From Stromatinia cepivora (lineage: Eukaryota > Ascomycota > Leotiomycetes > Helotiales > Sclerotiniaceae): a stretch of DNA of 64,000 nt. This document shows, piece by piece, positions 46,683 to 57,290 of this stretch. The stretch lies in NCBI GenBank assembly GCA_014898415.1, contig RCTD01000003.1, forward strand, positions 806,001-870,000, written 5' to 3'. Under the pieces are notes generated by a model. The model made no database searches, was not told where the DNA came from, and saw nothing but the letters and a program-made list of their open reading frames with translations. A program made the translations under genes and the position numbers. How positions within the stretch are numbered: the first letter of the stretch is position 1; every line of letters starts with the position of its first letter.

Positions 46683-49204
46683 TTAGCATCGATAAACCAG
46701 TAGATATAATAATTGTACTCGTAATTTTTACTACCTTCAAAATATGCAGTAAAGATAATAGACCAAATCCGAAATCTTAACGTGTTTAAAGTATCATAGT
46801 TAACAGTCGTTTTGCTGTAGACATAATATAATCATTCTGAAGCACTTCAAATCTAGGAGTTCCGTCCCGCGAGTTATCTGATGCGAATCGCAACTTCTCG
46901 CTTTCAACGGCCGATATTAACTTACTTGTACTCTACGGGGTTGATTTCTCAGAGAGTTCGCGAACCTTTTGGGGAGGGAAAAAGAATGAATTGGTTTGTT
47001 TGGGCTAGTTGTGGTGATTATGTATATACCTACGCTGACTTTACATCGCAGGGGTAGAATGTGGAGTGACAAAGCTGAGCCGAGGAATAGCGATATTGTC
47101 AAAGTCTTCTTAGATGTTTGTGGAGTACTTTAACCTAGATCCTCAAGGCCTTGGGGAAACGGCTACCGTGCTTTCATCCCAGTGCGAATTCCGAGCCCTC
47201 TTTCACCCATATCTCTTCTGAAGTTCGGATGCCCCTTTGTTTTTCCTCGCTGTTGTATAGTGCAGCCCGGGGAAGTAGCGATCGTTAACCGTCGTCTTGA
47301 CTCTGCTATGCAGTATTCGAAACCGAAGTAGCTGGGATCACTGCAAATGCGGCAGAGAAAAACTAGTTTCCTAACTGTGTCTAGACTCTCAGGAGTATGC
47401 TCTCATCGAGACTAAAATCTGTTAGGGGGTTGGAGCTGTGTAATTGTCCTATTACCTCTGAGAGCCACCCCTTCTGCACACGTCGAGTATAATCTAGTAA
47501 ACGCTCCGCTGTCCTTGAGGTAGTATAGTCATTGAAAGTAATTAACCCAAAGTCCAGACTGGGCTTCGCAGTATTCGAGTCGATGCAGCTAGGAGATTGG
47601 CGAATTTAGGTATTGTGACAGAGTACAGTTGACTTCTTTGCTTTAAGTCTATTTGTGCGAATTCCGGGAAAACTTGATGCTGGACTCAGATTTTCCTTAT
47701 GGATGACACTGGCTGCGGTCACGGACGGATGGAAGGCGAGGGGATCGGCAGTTTGTAGATATCTAGACTTGGCTTTTCTGTATTCGGGATCGAAGGAGGT
47801 GCAAAGGCTGGCGGTTGTAGGTGTTATAGGAAAGCGTTGTTGACTTCTTAACATGGTATCGGAGTGTGTGAGCCTCTGGGAAGCTTAATGATTTGATTTG
47901 ATCCCCGTTTGGCACTTCGCAGCAAGATTTGTAGAAACATGGTGTTATGGTGTAAGGCAAGTAGGCACCGCGGCAGGTTTCAGTTGACTCCTTACTTTTG
48001 ACTGAATGGTGCGAACTTCCAGGAAACTTCATTTGCGACTCAATGTGCTTTGTTTATTCATCCTTGGGAGATTCGTATGGAGGATCAAGATATCATAGAA
48101 CACAAGCCGTTGCAGCAGAATGCGGTTGACTTATCAGCTATCTTGGACTTTGTAAAAACACAGAGAGCTTTCCCTCTGGTTAAGACTCTTGTTTTTCACT
48201 TCAAAGACATCCAATTCTATGTGACACGAGGGCAGAATAAAACTCCAAGAATTGATATTCATCTCTAATACAGTAAATCAAGGCAGAATACCTCAAGTAG
48301 CAAGTCACACAGAACTCCAAAATCTTTCACATCAAGTTTGAGCATCCAACATAGGGTCTACAGTGTGTGTACTTTTCCTCAGTAACTATCTTATCATATT
48401 CTTTCCCTTTCCATAATTGATTCCATCAACTTCCAAACTCCAAAATTCCATTCATTCTATCAATTTTAAATTCGAATATTCACAAAATGGAATCAATCCC
48501 AATCTCCGAGCCTTCCCGAGTTTTGTTAACCTAATATCTGGGGATTCTTGTTTCATCTCTATCCCTAGCTCATCCAAGGATGTCCGAGCTTGTCCTCCAC
48601 CCATCCATAGAAAGTTCCCGAATCTTCATAAAGTATTGGAAGCAGAATATCATCCCATGTCTTGTTCCACAGTGAACAGTAAGTGGCTTTTTATTCAATT
48701 TCAATTATTCTTGTTCAAGTTCGGTGACTCATTCACTAAGAGAAATTTCTTTAACATATGTAAGAATATATGACAGGTTAAACCGAGCTTTGTCTCTGTC
48801 CCGGGCCAGCCCGGATGGTGAATTGATAGTTCATTATTAGAGGTAGTTTGCCAATATGAGAAGAAAATTCTGGCTTGAAGAGATTGAAGAGGGTGAGAAA
48901 TTGAACTTTGATTATTCTATTGTTAGTGAGAAACTTTAGATAGAGGAAAGGAGCTTTGGTTCGGATTTTGAGATTCTTGTACTATATTTTGTTAACTTAA
49001 TCGAGAAGAATTTAAATACTTTTACTTTTTTTATTTAGAATTTAAATATAGAATAGAGTTTAAAAATTCTAGAAAGTAAACATATTTTTTTAAAATCATC
49101 TGAATATTCCAACTAGCCCAAATATAGTATTAGATAGATGAAGAAAGTTGAAACGAGAAAAAAAATCTTCTGAAACTAACGATCTTTTATTACCTTTAAG
49201 TTTA
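46683..49204. other. intergenic region with decayed repeats and a possible small frame
   Basis: A degenerate array lies at 47,290-48,040. A 63-codon frame starting at ATG 48,077 (MEDQDIIEHKPLQQNAVDLS...) ends at 48,268 and has a normal-looking amino-acid mix. It lacks any motif, so I keep it only as a possible gene fragment. Short open stretches at 48,490-48,690 are similar. From about 48,960 the sequence becomes AT-rich. Confidence 0.35.
47290..48040. repeat. old degenerate tandem repeat, about four units
   Basis: Phrases of the type GCTTCGCAGTATTCGA, CAGTTGACTTCTTTGCTTTA and GCGAATTCCGGGAAAACTT recur in constant order at about 47,300, 47,560, 47,770 and 47,915. On the minus strand the matching translated bits, KKSTVLCHNT and KKSTTLSYNTYNRQPLHLL, look related. 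Units are strongly diverged and spacing is 150-260 bp. Confidence 0.5.
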
Positions 49205-51031
49205 ATACCCCACTTTCAGGCCACCCCCTGTTTTGGGCCACTTCGAAAATATCATTATATAAATTTTAAACTTTAATAATTCAATAATTATTTTACTTCA
49301 ATAAAATCTTCTATAATATTTATTTTATAATTATTATTAAAATCATCTTCTTCAATTTCACGATCCCTAATCTCAATTTGTATTCCCCGAATAACTTTAA
49401 TCTTTACAAACTTCGAATTCGGATTAGTTTTTACTATTCGTTTTTTTTTTAAATATAATTTATTTTAATTTATATTCCAATTGTTTTATTCGATGTTTTG
49501 ATTATATAAGTTTATAATCCTTAGTATCAAAACCTTTTGTGATCTTACAAAATAATAATCGATGAATTGGAAAATTGATTTCTTTTTTTTTGAATTATTA
49601 TATATATATATTTTCGAAGATCTAATACTTTTTGAAAGATTTTTTATAGAATAAAAGATAATTCTATATTTTATTGATATTGAAGATTATCATTTAAAAT
49701 AAGATTTTGATTTAGAATTTTGTTATTGTTATTCTTAAGCAATAAATAATTCATAAAAAATTTAATACAATTTTGAGATTATAAATCAGAAGCCTTCCAT
49801 TTAGATTTGATATTATAAACTATCAAACTCTTTATTCTAATTTTTTAATAACAAATAAGAAAATTATATTTCCCAGTTATTAAAGAATCCAATAAAAAGT
49901 CCAATTTGTTGAAATGATATCTATAAGTATTTTTGAAAAATAAAAATATTGATAAATTTAATAATTATAATATATATAATATATATAACAATAGAAATAA
50001 AAGATAAATATTGTTTTTAAAGTATTCAAATATAAATTCAATGGTTTTATAATTTCTATAATTATTTAATATAAATAATCTAACTTCTTTAAATCGGAAA
50101 AAGATAATTTAAGGAATAAAGATTATTTTCAATTATTCAAATTCTGTAATATCTATTGTTCATCTATTATTTATAACAATGAACTTTTATTCTTTATATA
50201 AAGTAAGATTTATAGAAAACTATTATTATTATATATATTTTCTTTTGAAAATAACAAATGATTTGAATATCCATCCTATTACCGAAATATATTCAATAAA
50301 AGATATTCAAATTTTTGAATCAGATTATTTTTTTTGAATAAAACAATATTCTGAACTTCCTACTACTAAACTATTTAAACTCTGATTTTTCATAATATTA
50401 GTTTCATTTATATTCCATCGATTTTTGGATTTAATATACTTAATCGAAAGCAAATTAAGTTTTTCAAATTATTTGTTAATAATTTCATTAATAGCATTTG
50501 AAATATATACAAAATCAATTCGATATTATCTTTTGATTCTAATTTCAAGATTCCTTTTCAAAAAATTCTATATCTATTGTTTTCTAAGTAAAAAATTATT
50601 TTTTTTTATTTCGAAAAAGTTTTCATCTATTTCCCTTATTTATTAATGAATAAAACTAATATCTAATAATTCTTATACTAATATTCAATCTACTAATACT
50701 TTCTCCTAAACCGAAATTATCTTTTATATATTTTGTACATCATTTTTATAAAATAGATAACCATTTATTCGATTTTAAAGTATAATATAAAGAACACTAT
50801 ATTCCGAATTAGCCCAACATATAACTAGCCTATTTGTAATTGTACCAAGAATTATAACAATATTATTTTCGATATAAATATTCGTTATATTATAAATAAT
50901 AATATATTCAAATTTCAAATCGATTAATTGAATAATTATTGAATTATTAAAGATTTAATAAAAGAGATTGCTTAAAATGGGATGGTTTTTTAAGGTGATC
51001 CAAAAGAGGGGATGGTCCGAAAATGGAGTAT
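49205..51031 (-). mobile_element. 1.83-kb TIR element of the Tc1/mariner pogo/Fot group, RIP-mutated
   Basis: Inverted repeats of about 45 bp bound it: ATACCCCACTTTCAGGCCAC on the left and, on the reverse of the right end, ATACTCCATTTTCGGACCAT. They differ mainly by transitions. A TA dinucleotide flanks each side (49,203-49,204 and 51,032-51,033), the target duplication of this superfamily. The length matches Fot1-like elements. The interior is AT-rich and RIP-like and carries transposase remnants on the minus strand. Confidence 0.85.
49400..50900 (-). pseudogene. pogo/Fot-type DDE transposase remnant
   Basis: On the minus strand near 50,240-50,425 the translation reads RWNINETNIM, then SLNSLVVGSS, and then ISFIEYISVIG followed by FKSFVIFKRKYI. 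This is the order seen in DDE_1 transposases of the pogo/Fot group, whose first catalytic Asp lies in a NxDETG-like stretch. Here that position reads Asn, as a G-to-A change would give. Several stops interrupt it. Outer limits are approximate. Confidence 0.65.
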
Positions 51032-51039
51032 TAGACTTA

Positions 51040-51640
51040 CTTAAGAATAACTTTATAATCACTAGTCCAAAATAGTTCAGTCTTCGTATATTAATAGAAA
51101 TATAAATGAGAAATAAAACTACGAAGAAGAAATATATTAAGTTTTAAAATAAATTTGCTCGAGATTTATAAATTAATTTATCTCATTCTTATCAAAACTT
51201 GAAATAATGACTCAGCTTGACAAACATCCGTTATTGGATTATTAATATTCTTTTTTTTTTGTTTTTAAAAAGTTATATTACTTTATATTTTTTTGTTTTA
51301 AAATCTCTTTTGATAGTAATTTTTAAGAGAATAAAATTACAAGATAGAAGTATTTCCTTGATTAGAATCGTAAAGAATTTGATATTAATTAGTTTTCATT
51401 TATTCGCAAGTGGAATATCTTTATAAATATAAGAGAAGTAGGAAATTATATAAATAAATAAACTAATAGAGAAACAGCCTCAGTTAGTCAAGTATAAAGA
51501 GAGAAAATTTCAAGTATTTAGGTCTTTCTCAAAGAGTTTTGATGTGTTCTCGCTAGAATCAATAGAAAAGATACCAATTTCTAGACGGCGAATCATTATA
51601 TTCCCTATTCGAGAATCAATTGAGGCTATAACATATGTAA
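51040..51640. other. AT-rich flank, nothing recognised
   Basis: The sequence is AT-rich up to about 51,450, then becomes more balanced. No motif was found. Confidence 0.4.
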
Positions 51641-52790
51641 TAAAGTGAGTTAAAGGTGTATTCAAGCTTTATCAGAGATCTTCAACTCATCTGAAGGAGT
51701 ATTCGCGCTCCATCATAGGTCATTCAATGATCTACAGATATATATTCACGCTCTAATCTAGCTCATTGAGTGATTCACACGCGCATGAGAGCGTTTGCAC
51801 AAGTCTAGTTAATCAGTTTAGTGGTGGGGAAAGGTTGTATATTATTAAATTTAAATGTATCATTGGTTATTTGGTGATTTTGGAGAGTTTTTGAGCCGTG
51901 CCATGACCAGTTGAATGATTTGGAGGCGTAATTGAGATATTCTTATAGGTCATTGAGGCATTTAGATGCGAATTCAAGACTTTTTTGGCCTTAGGATGTG
52001 ATTTTGATGGGTAATCAAGCTTTAGTATAGGTCATTTAATGATTCAAAACCTTATTCCAGCTTTTTGATGAAACTGAGCAGTTTAGATGTGTATTAGCGC
52101 AAGTGCTAGCCTCAAAAAGGTACTATTTCATCATATACTAGCTTTATTATAGGTTATTGAGTGATTTAGACGGGAGCTGAAGCTTCTCTTGACCTCAACC
52201 ATTAATCTGAATAGTGGGAAAGGTTCCGTTGAGCAAGATGGAAGCTGGAATACACTTAGAGAAGATGGAATCTACTAAATATTAAACGGTGAATGATTAT
52301 TTTCATCATCTGGAATTCTATTCGAGCTGTATTATTGGTCACTTAAAGAAATCCAAGCCACAAAAAAATATCATTGAGTGAGTTAAAACAGGTATTCCCG
52401 CTTCTCTTGACATATGTCAGCAGCAAAGAAGTTTTTGTTGAGTAATAAGATTGAAACGGGATAAAACTTTTAGATAGAATCAACAAAGGGCATGCTTAAT
52501 TTTACGTGGTGAATGATTGCATGGGTCATTTGGTAGTTAATTTAAGGTTTAGTACAGGTCATTGAGTGATTGTAAGGGGCTTAGCCTTGGGATTTGGAGG
52601 TGTTTCAGAGCGCATATTGGCCTCAGTAATTGATTTCAGCGGCAGAAAGGACGCTATCGTATCAAATTCAAGCCGTACCATTGGTCATTTACTTGTTTAG
52701 ACGCGTATCAACACTTTTATTGATCTCCATCATTGAATTGAGCGGTAGGGAAGATTCCGTAGTGCAAACTTGAGGTGAAGCTGTAGTTTT
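51640..52790. repeat. decayed repeat field with GGTCATTGAGTGATTTAG motif
   Basis: The phrase GTCATTGAGTGATTTAGACG and variants recur at about 51,720, 51,765, 51,870, 51,950, 52,030, 52,155, 52,370, 52,525, 52,560 and 52,685. It is often followed by a GTATTCAAGCTTCT-type phrase and sometimes by a longer GGGAAAGGTTCCGT-type phrase. Spacing suggests a basic unit of about 100 bp within a longer unit near 200 bp. There is no strong coding pattern. Confidence 0.55.
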
Positions 52791-52839
52791 AGCTTGCCGA
52801 GATTGCAAATTGAGAGATAACTTAAACCGTGCCTTTAAT

Positions 52840-53235
52840 CTGTAAACCTCTTCCTTCTTTTTTCCTACATGCTCTTCCTCTTATTTAGTTCGAGTCCTGC
52901 CTTCTTTCTCAAAGCAGATCAACTCTGAGATAATACTCAGATAGACTGTTTCCTTGTCTTAAACAAGAGTCACACTCTTCTTTAAAGCTTCCCTTTCGAT
53001 TAGATTCTCTTCGGTACCCCTCTCATTTTCTTTACGTCCTCCTCGATATCAAAGCCGACGTCTAATACCCTCGGTCCACCTCAAATTCTCTACAGTTAGT
53101 ACCTATCACTTAGATACAAGCACACTCCTTAATTGCCTACTAACTATACTACTATCTAGGCCTCGGCTTTCACGTCTAATACCATTCTACCTACCTCGAA
53201 GCCCCTGTCTAACACCCTCTCACCGATACTTAACA
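52840..53235 (+). promoter_or_regulatory. pyrimidine-rich leader of the Q/N-rich gene
   Basis: A CT-rich stretch of nearly 400 bases with CTTCC, TCTTTC and CCTCG runs ends just before the start codon at 53,236. Such tracts are typical of fungal promoter/5'-leader regions. A GTACC-rich patch near 53,095 and ACTAACTATACTACTATC near 53,140 are also present. No specific regulator site was assigned. Confidence 0.4.
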
Positions 53236-54420
53236 ATGGATCCCTATCAAAATCAAGGCTATGGTGGTAACCAAGGCTGGACTGGCGGTGCTTGGAATCC
53301 GGCTCAACATGGCTATGGTCAGCAGAATAACAACTGGCCACAGCAGCCTCAACCACCTCCACAACGTCAGCTTCCACCTCCTCCTCAATATAACATGCAA
53401 CCTGCTCCTCAACTATTCTGCTGCGAAAATTGCCAGAGAGTTGCTGCTCCTACTCCTGTGAACATTCATGCATATACCACTCGCTTGGCGTTTTTCGTCA
53501 ACCATATTCTGCATCCTACTATCGCTACCTATGCTCAGGTTCCAAATCGTGGTTTGCATCCGGGTTTCTTTGATACGGTACCTGTTTCTCGGGTTATCCA
53601 TTCTACTGGAGGACATGGTCAGGGTGGTAATAATCAAGGACAGCAGCATGGTGGACAGCAGGGAAATCAACATGTATTCCAACAGCTAGCTCCTGCTGGA
53701 CCAGCAGCTGACGCTATCACTCACTACACTGCTGCTAATGGTGCTTATAACAACAATCATCAACTTGAATTTAACCAGCAAGGAGGCCATCAAGGCGGTG
53801 GTGGTTATACTCAGAACAATGCTCAGCTTCAGCACGCTCACAATAACAACCCTTCTAACAATCAGCCTTCTCAAGCTGTTATGGGTCCCATCATGTTTGC
53901 TGGCTCTTCTTACAGCATCAACCCGTCCATCCCCATCCCTCTCGCTCGTTTCCTTAGGCCTAATTTCCAACTCAATATCAAGTTCCGCCTTGAACGATTC
54001 CGTTTGGATCCTCCTACACCATCTATCCAGTATGGTAACCCTCATGCTCAAGGTTTCAGTCCCTACCAACCTTCCTCTCCTTTCAATGCTCCTTACCAAA
54101 ACAACAACATTACCATCAATCCCTCCACTAATAGCGCTCGTGCCAGAGAAAATATGGAGCTTATATGGTACTACTGGCCAGTTCAACTTGAGATTCCTCT
54201 CTGGGCTAGGGGTCAGAATACCCAGACTTCTGCACCAGAAATTGCCACACAGCTTGTTCAAGAGGGTATGCAGATGATCAACGGGGAGCGCTGGGGATTT
54301 ATTCAAGATACAGAAGAACGTGAGGGTTTGTGGCATAAGCGTCGCTCTTATAAGGTACTTGAGTGTCCTGTTCATGGAATGCTCTGGAAGGTTACAGTTT
54401 TCGTCCGCCGCGGTTATTAG
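53236..54420 (+). CDS. Gln/Asn/Gly-rich protein of unknown function
   Basis: A single exon of 394 residues starts at ATG 53,236. I do not recognise the family. The N-terminal 50 residues are a prion-like mix of Tyr, Gly, Gln, Asn and Pro (NQGYGGNQGW..., then PPPPQ). A short CCENC motif follows at residues about 62-66. Residues 70-125 look folded (AYTTRLAFFVNHILHPTIA). Residues about 125-210 are again rich in Gly, Gln, His and Asn. The C-terminal 160 residues are Arg- and aromatic-rich and look folded (MELIWYYWPVQLEIPLW, then WGFIQDTEEREGLWHKRR), ending CPVHGMLWKVTVFVRRGY. No signal peptide or membrane helix exists. Such composition is common in RNA-granule or transcription proteins. Base use is that of an ordinary gene, although RIP-mutated blocks lie on both sides. 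Confidence 0.75.
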   Translation: MDPYQNQGYGGNQGWTGGAWNPAQHGYGQQNNNWPQQPQPPPQRQLPPPPQYNMQPAPQLFCCENCQRVAAPTPVNIHAYTTRLAFFVNHILHPTIATYAQVPNRGLHPGFFDTVPVSRVIHSTGGHGQGGNNQGQQHGGQQGNQHVFQQLAPAGPAADAITHYTAANGAYNNNHQLEFNQQGGHQGGGGYTQNNAQLQHAHNNNPSNNQPSQAVMGPIMFAGSSYSINPSIPIPLARFLRPNFQLNIKFRLERFRLDPPTPSIQYGNPHAQGFSPYQPSSPFNAPYQNNNITINPSTNSARARENMELIWYYWPVQLEIPLWARGQNTQTSAPEIATQLVQEGMQMINGERWGFIQDTEEREGLWHKRRSYKVLECPVHGMLWKVTVFVRRGY

Positions 54421-55239
54421 GGTTTTTTTTTTTAGAAGGTATTGGGTCGCTTTTTTGCGCTAGATCTTGATTTCTCAGGGTGTGAGGTCTGGAAAGTCTA
54501 TCCAGAGTTTCCTTTCTGTCATTATGGGAAGGAAGCTTTGAAGCTTCTTCATGGATCAATTTCACTGGTGTTTCGGATCTTTGGCTGTATTTACGACGTT
54601 ATACATACCTTTATTCTAATATAATTCATGGATGTTACACTACTTTGACTTTACTCTATGATTTTATTTACTGGCTTTTACTTTACAGTATCAATGATGT
54701 GATTTTCCGGTTTGAAATCTTATTATTTGACTTTATTACCCGGCTCTTACTCCTGGTTGTTACTTTTTGGCTTCAAATTCATGGTTTTACTTCCTGAATA
54801 CGAGCTTTCTACAATTAGTTCGACTAATTCGACTATTTTCAGCTTTCTAATACATAGATGTTCCCCTTCATTGATATGATTCTTCATTTATAATTGCCTT
54901 CTTCATTCATCATCATCTCCTTCATAAAACATTGCCAAATCTTGCATCCATTCTGTCATATCCCGACATACAGCCAAGATGCTTCCTTCATCAAATCTAC
55001 GTCATTATAGTACATTTATCGACACTTCATATATATCGAAGATGGTTTGATGTTTCATAGTCAGCTATTTTGATCTTTTCAGCTGGAAATCTTAAAGTCA
55101 TTTGATGCTATCTCTACACTACGTATCACCATCCAAAATTCTTGATCTGGAGCTCTTCGATGCTCTTCTGGGTGGTTCAGTGATGGGAGTAGTATGAATT
55201 AGTATCATGGTGGCTGATATTGAAGCTTTTGACATTACA
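54421..55239. other. 3' flank of the Q/N-rich gene
   Basis: The sequence is mostly T-rich with repeated TTACTTTTTGGCTT / TTTACTGGCTTTTAC-type phrases near 54,660-54,800. No gene is supported. The 3' untranslated region of the preceding gene lies at its start. Confidence 0.4.
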
Positions 55240-57290
55240 TCAGTATATTTAAATTATAATAATATACATTGCAGTACATATATACCTTCATATATACTCC
55301 TTTTAATATACGGAAATATTAGAATTCAATAAATTCCTTCCGAAATAAGCAATATTGAACTTATATTTTCCCGTAGAAGGTTGATCGGATAATGATAAAT
55401 AATATTATTTATTATAATAGTGGAAGACTTAATTGTATTTAGCTTAAGAATGACTGAATATATAAATAATAAGATAATATTGAAGTCAGAATTATATATA
55501 TTAAAAATTGATTTTTATCTACTTGCTTTTTCGAAGAATTCTTTAAAGAATATCTTTATATTTATAATTTTTAATAAAATTCTGAATTAAAAATAAGATC
55601 AATTTAAATTGAATCTTATAAAATCATTTTATATAATAAAAAGAAATAATAATCAATAATATTTAATTTAAGAAATAAAAAAGTTTTATATATTTCTGTT
55701 ATATTTTATTCTATTATAAATCATTCTGATATGATACACCATCGAATTTTTATATAATAATAAAATTTAATAATATTGAATGATATTATTAATATATCAC
55801 ATAATCGTATAATCATTAGTTCGGTTAATATTATTAAGTAATTTAATAACTTATTAGGGATTCTTATATATGTTGGAGGTCACGTATTTAGAAGGTGATA
55901 AATCTTATAATTGGGAAGTAGTGGCTCGGAGACTATAATGGAATAAACAATTATGAAGTTATAATAATAATATAGAGTTGTATAAGGGTATTATATTGTA
56001 TACAGCTAATAATACTGAATGATATTTTGATACAGATTCTTAACCTTCAACTTTGAGGATATAGCCTTCCTATATGCTCCTTCCGAATTCTTTCATATAT
56101 CAATATCTCATTCTTATTCGTTGATTTGAATAAAGGTTCATCATTCCAATCAATTTGATTGATATCATAAAGGTTCTTTATTTGAATACTCCTGGCATTC
56201 GACTAATTAGGTTTCTTTATTTGAATACCTCTCAATTCGATGGTTTCGTATATACTAGTGAATTCGTAGAATTCAAATTCGTACTCGTATATCGAATAAT
56301 TAGGTTGTATAGGTCGATTTGGTCGTTTGGGTGAATTTCGTCGATTTGGTCAATTTGGTCAATTTAAATCGACCAAATTGACCAAATTGACCTAAATAGC
56401 CTAATTGATCATATTGATTATATTGATCTTATTATTCGGAATGAGTATAATATATATATATATGATTATATATATATATAAGCCTTTATATTGTGAAGTG
56501 ATTAATGAGAGTTATTTATTATTCAATAACAACAATATATCTATTGGAATTTAATAGATTTCCATAGAATATGACTAATATTACTTCGATATTGTCTATT
56601 TCGGAAGGAATTCATTGAATTCCAGTATTTCCGTATATTGATAATGATATATGATATTCTATATGATGCTTATTAATACCACTTATATAAAATTCAATAT
56701 TACACATTTCAATACATATCCAAAAATACGATACGCCTCACTATAGTGGGGGGTATAGGAATTACGCCGTATACTACTCCTCTTGGAGGAGGTTAATCGG
56801 ATAATAAATAATATTTATTATAATAATAATAAGGATATTATTTATTATAGTAGTGGAAGACTTAGTTATATTTAGACTTAATAGGGTAAATCGAATATAA
56901 TGAATTTGAAGTCAAATATAATAAAGTTTTTATTGCTTTTTCTACTTGATTTTTCAAAGAATTCTTTAAAGAATATCTTCATATTTATAGTTTATAATGA
57001 AATTCTACTATATTCTATACTTATAAATAAAATCAATTTAAATCGAATCTCATAAGACTATTTTATATAATAAAAAGAAATAATAATCAATAATATTTAA
57101 TCTAGTAAATAAGAAAATTCTATATGCTTCTATTTCATTTTATTCTATTATAAATCAATTTGATATGATATATGATCGAGTTTTCATATGATAATAATAT
57201 TATTAATATATCACGTGGTCATCCGATCATTGGTTCGGCTAATACTATTAAGTGATTTAATAACTTATTAGAGAATCTCATAACTCTCAT
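55240..57290. mobile_element. decayed LTR-type element with about 490-bp direct repeats
   Basis: Segments about 55,375-55,866 and 56,788-57,280 are direct repeats that share, in order, GTGGAAGACTTA, CTTTAAAGAATAT, AATAATCAATAATATTTAAT and AATAACTTATTAG. The interior of about 0.9 kb has no coding region. An inverted copy of the motif around GAATTCAATAAATTCCTTCC (55,324-55,352) is found at about 56,590-56,640. On the minus strand the repeats begin TGAGATTCTC at 57,280. Interior size is too small for an autonomous retrotransposon. Confidence 0.6.
56339..56392. repeat. perfectly juxtaposed inverted repeat, 27-nt arms, 9-bp periodicity
   Basis: Arms 56,339-56,365 and 56,366-56,392 are inverted with three mismatches and no spacer. 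Each arm is itself built of 9-bp units TCAATTTGG / TCGATTTGG on the left and their complements on the right. The left side continues more loosely to about 56,310 (TCGATTTGGTCGTTTGGG). Confidence 0.85.

Noticed and set aside
47853..47882. TGGTATCGGAGTG after TTAACA, resembling a copia LTR/primer-binding-site junction
   Set aside because: No LTR partner or pol sequence lies nearby and the stretch falls within the degenerate tandem array, so the match may be chance.
53686..54375. 229-residue minus-strand frame opposite the Q/N-rich gene
   Set aside because: It is a shadow: the plus frame has the start context and CT-rich leader, while the minus frame lacks both and shows no motif.
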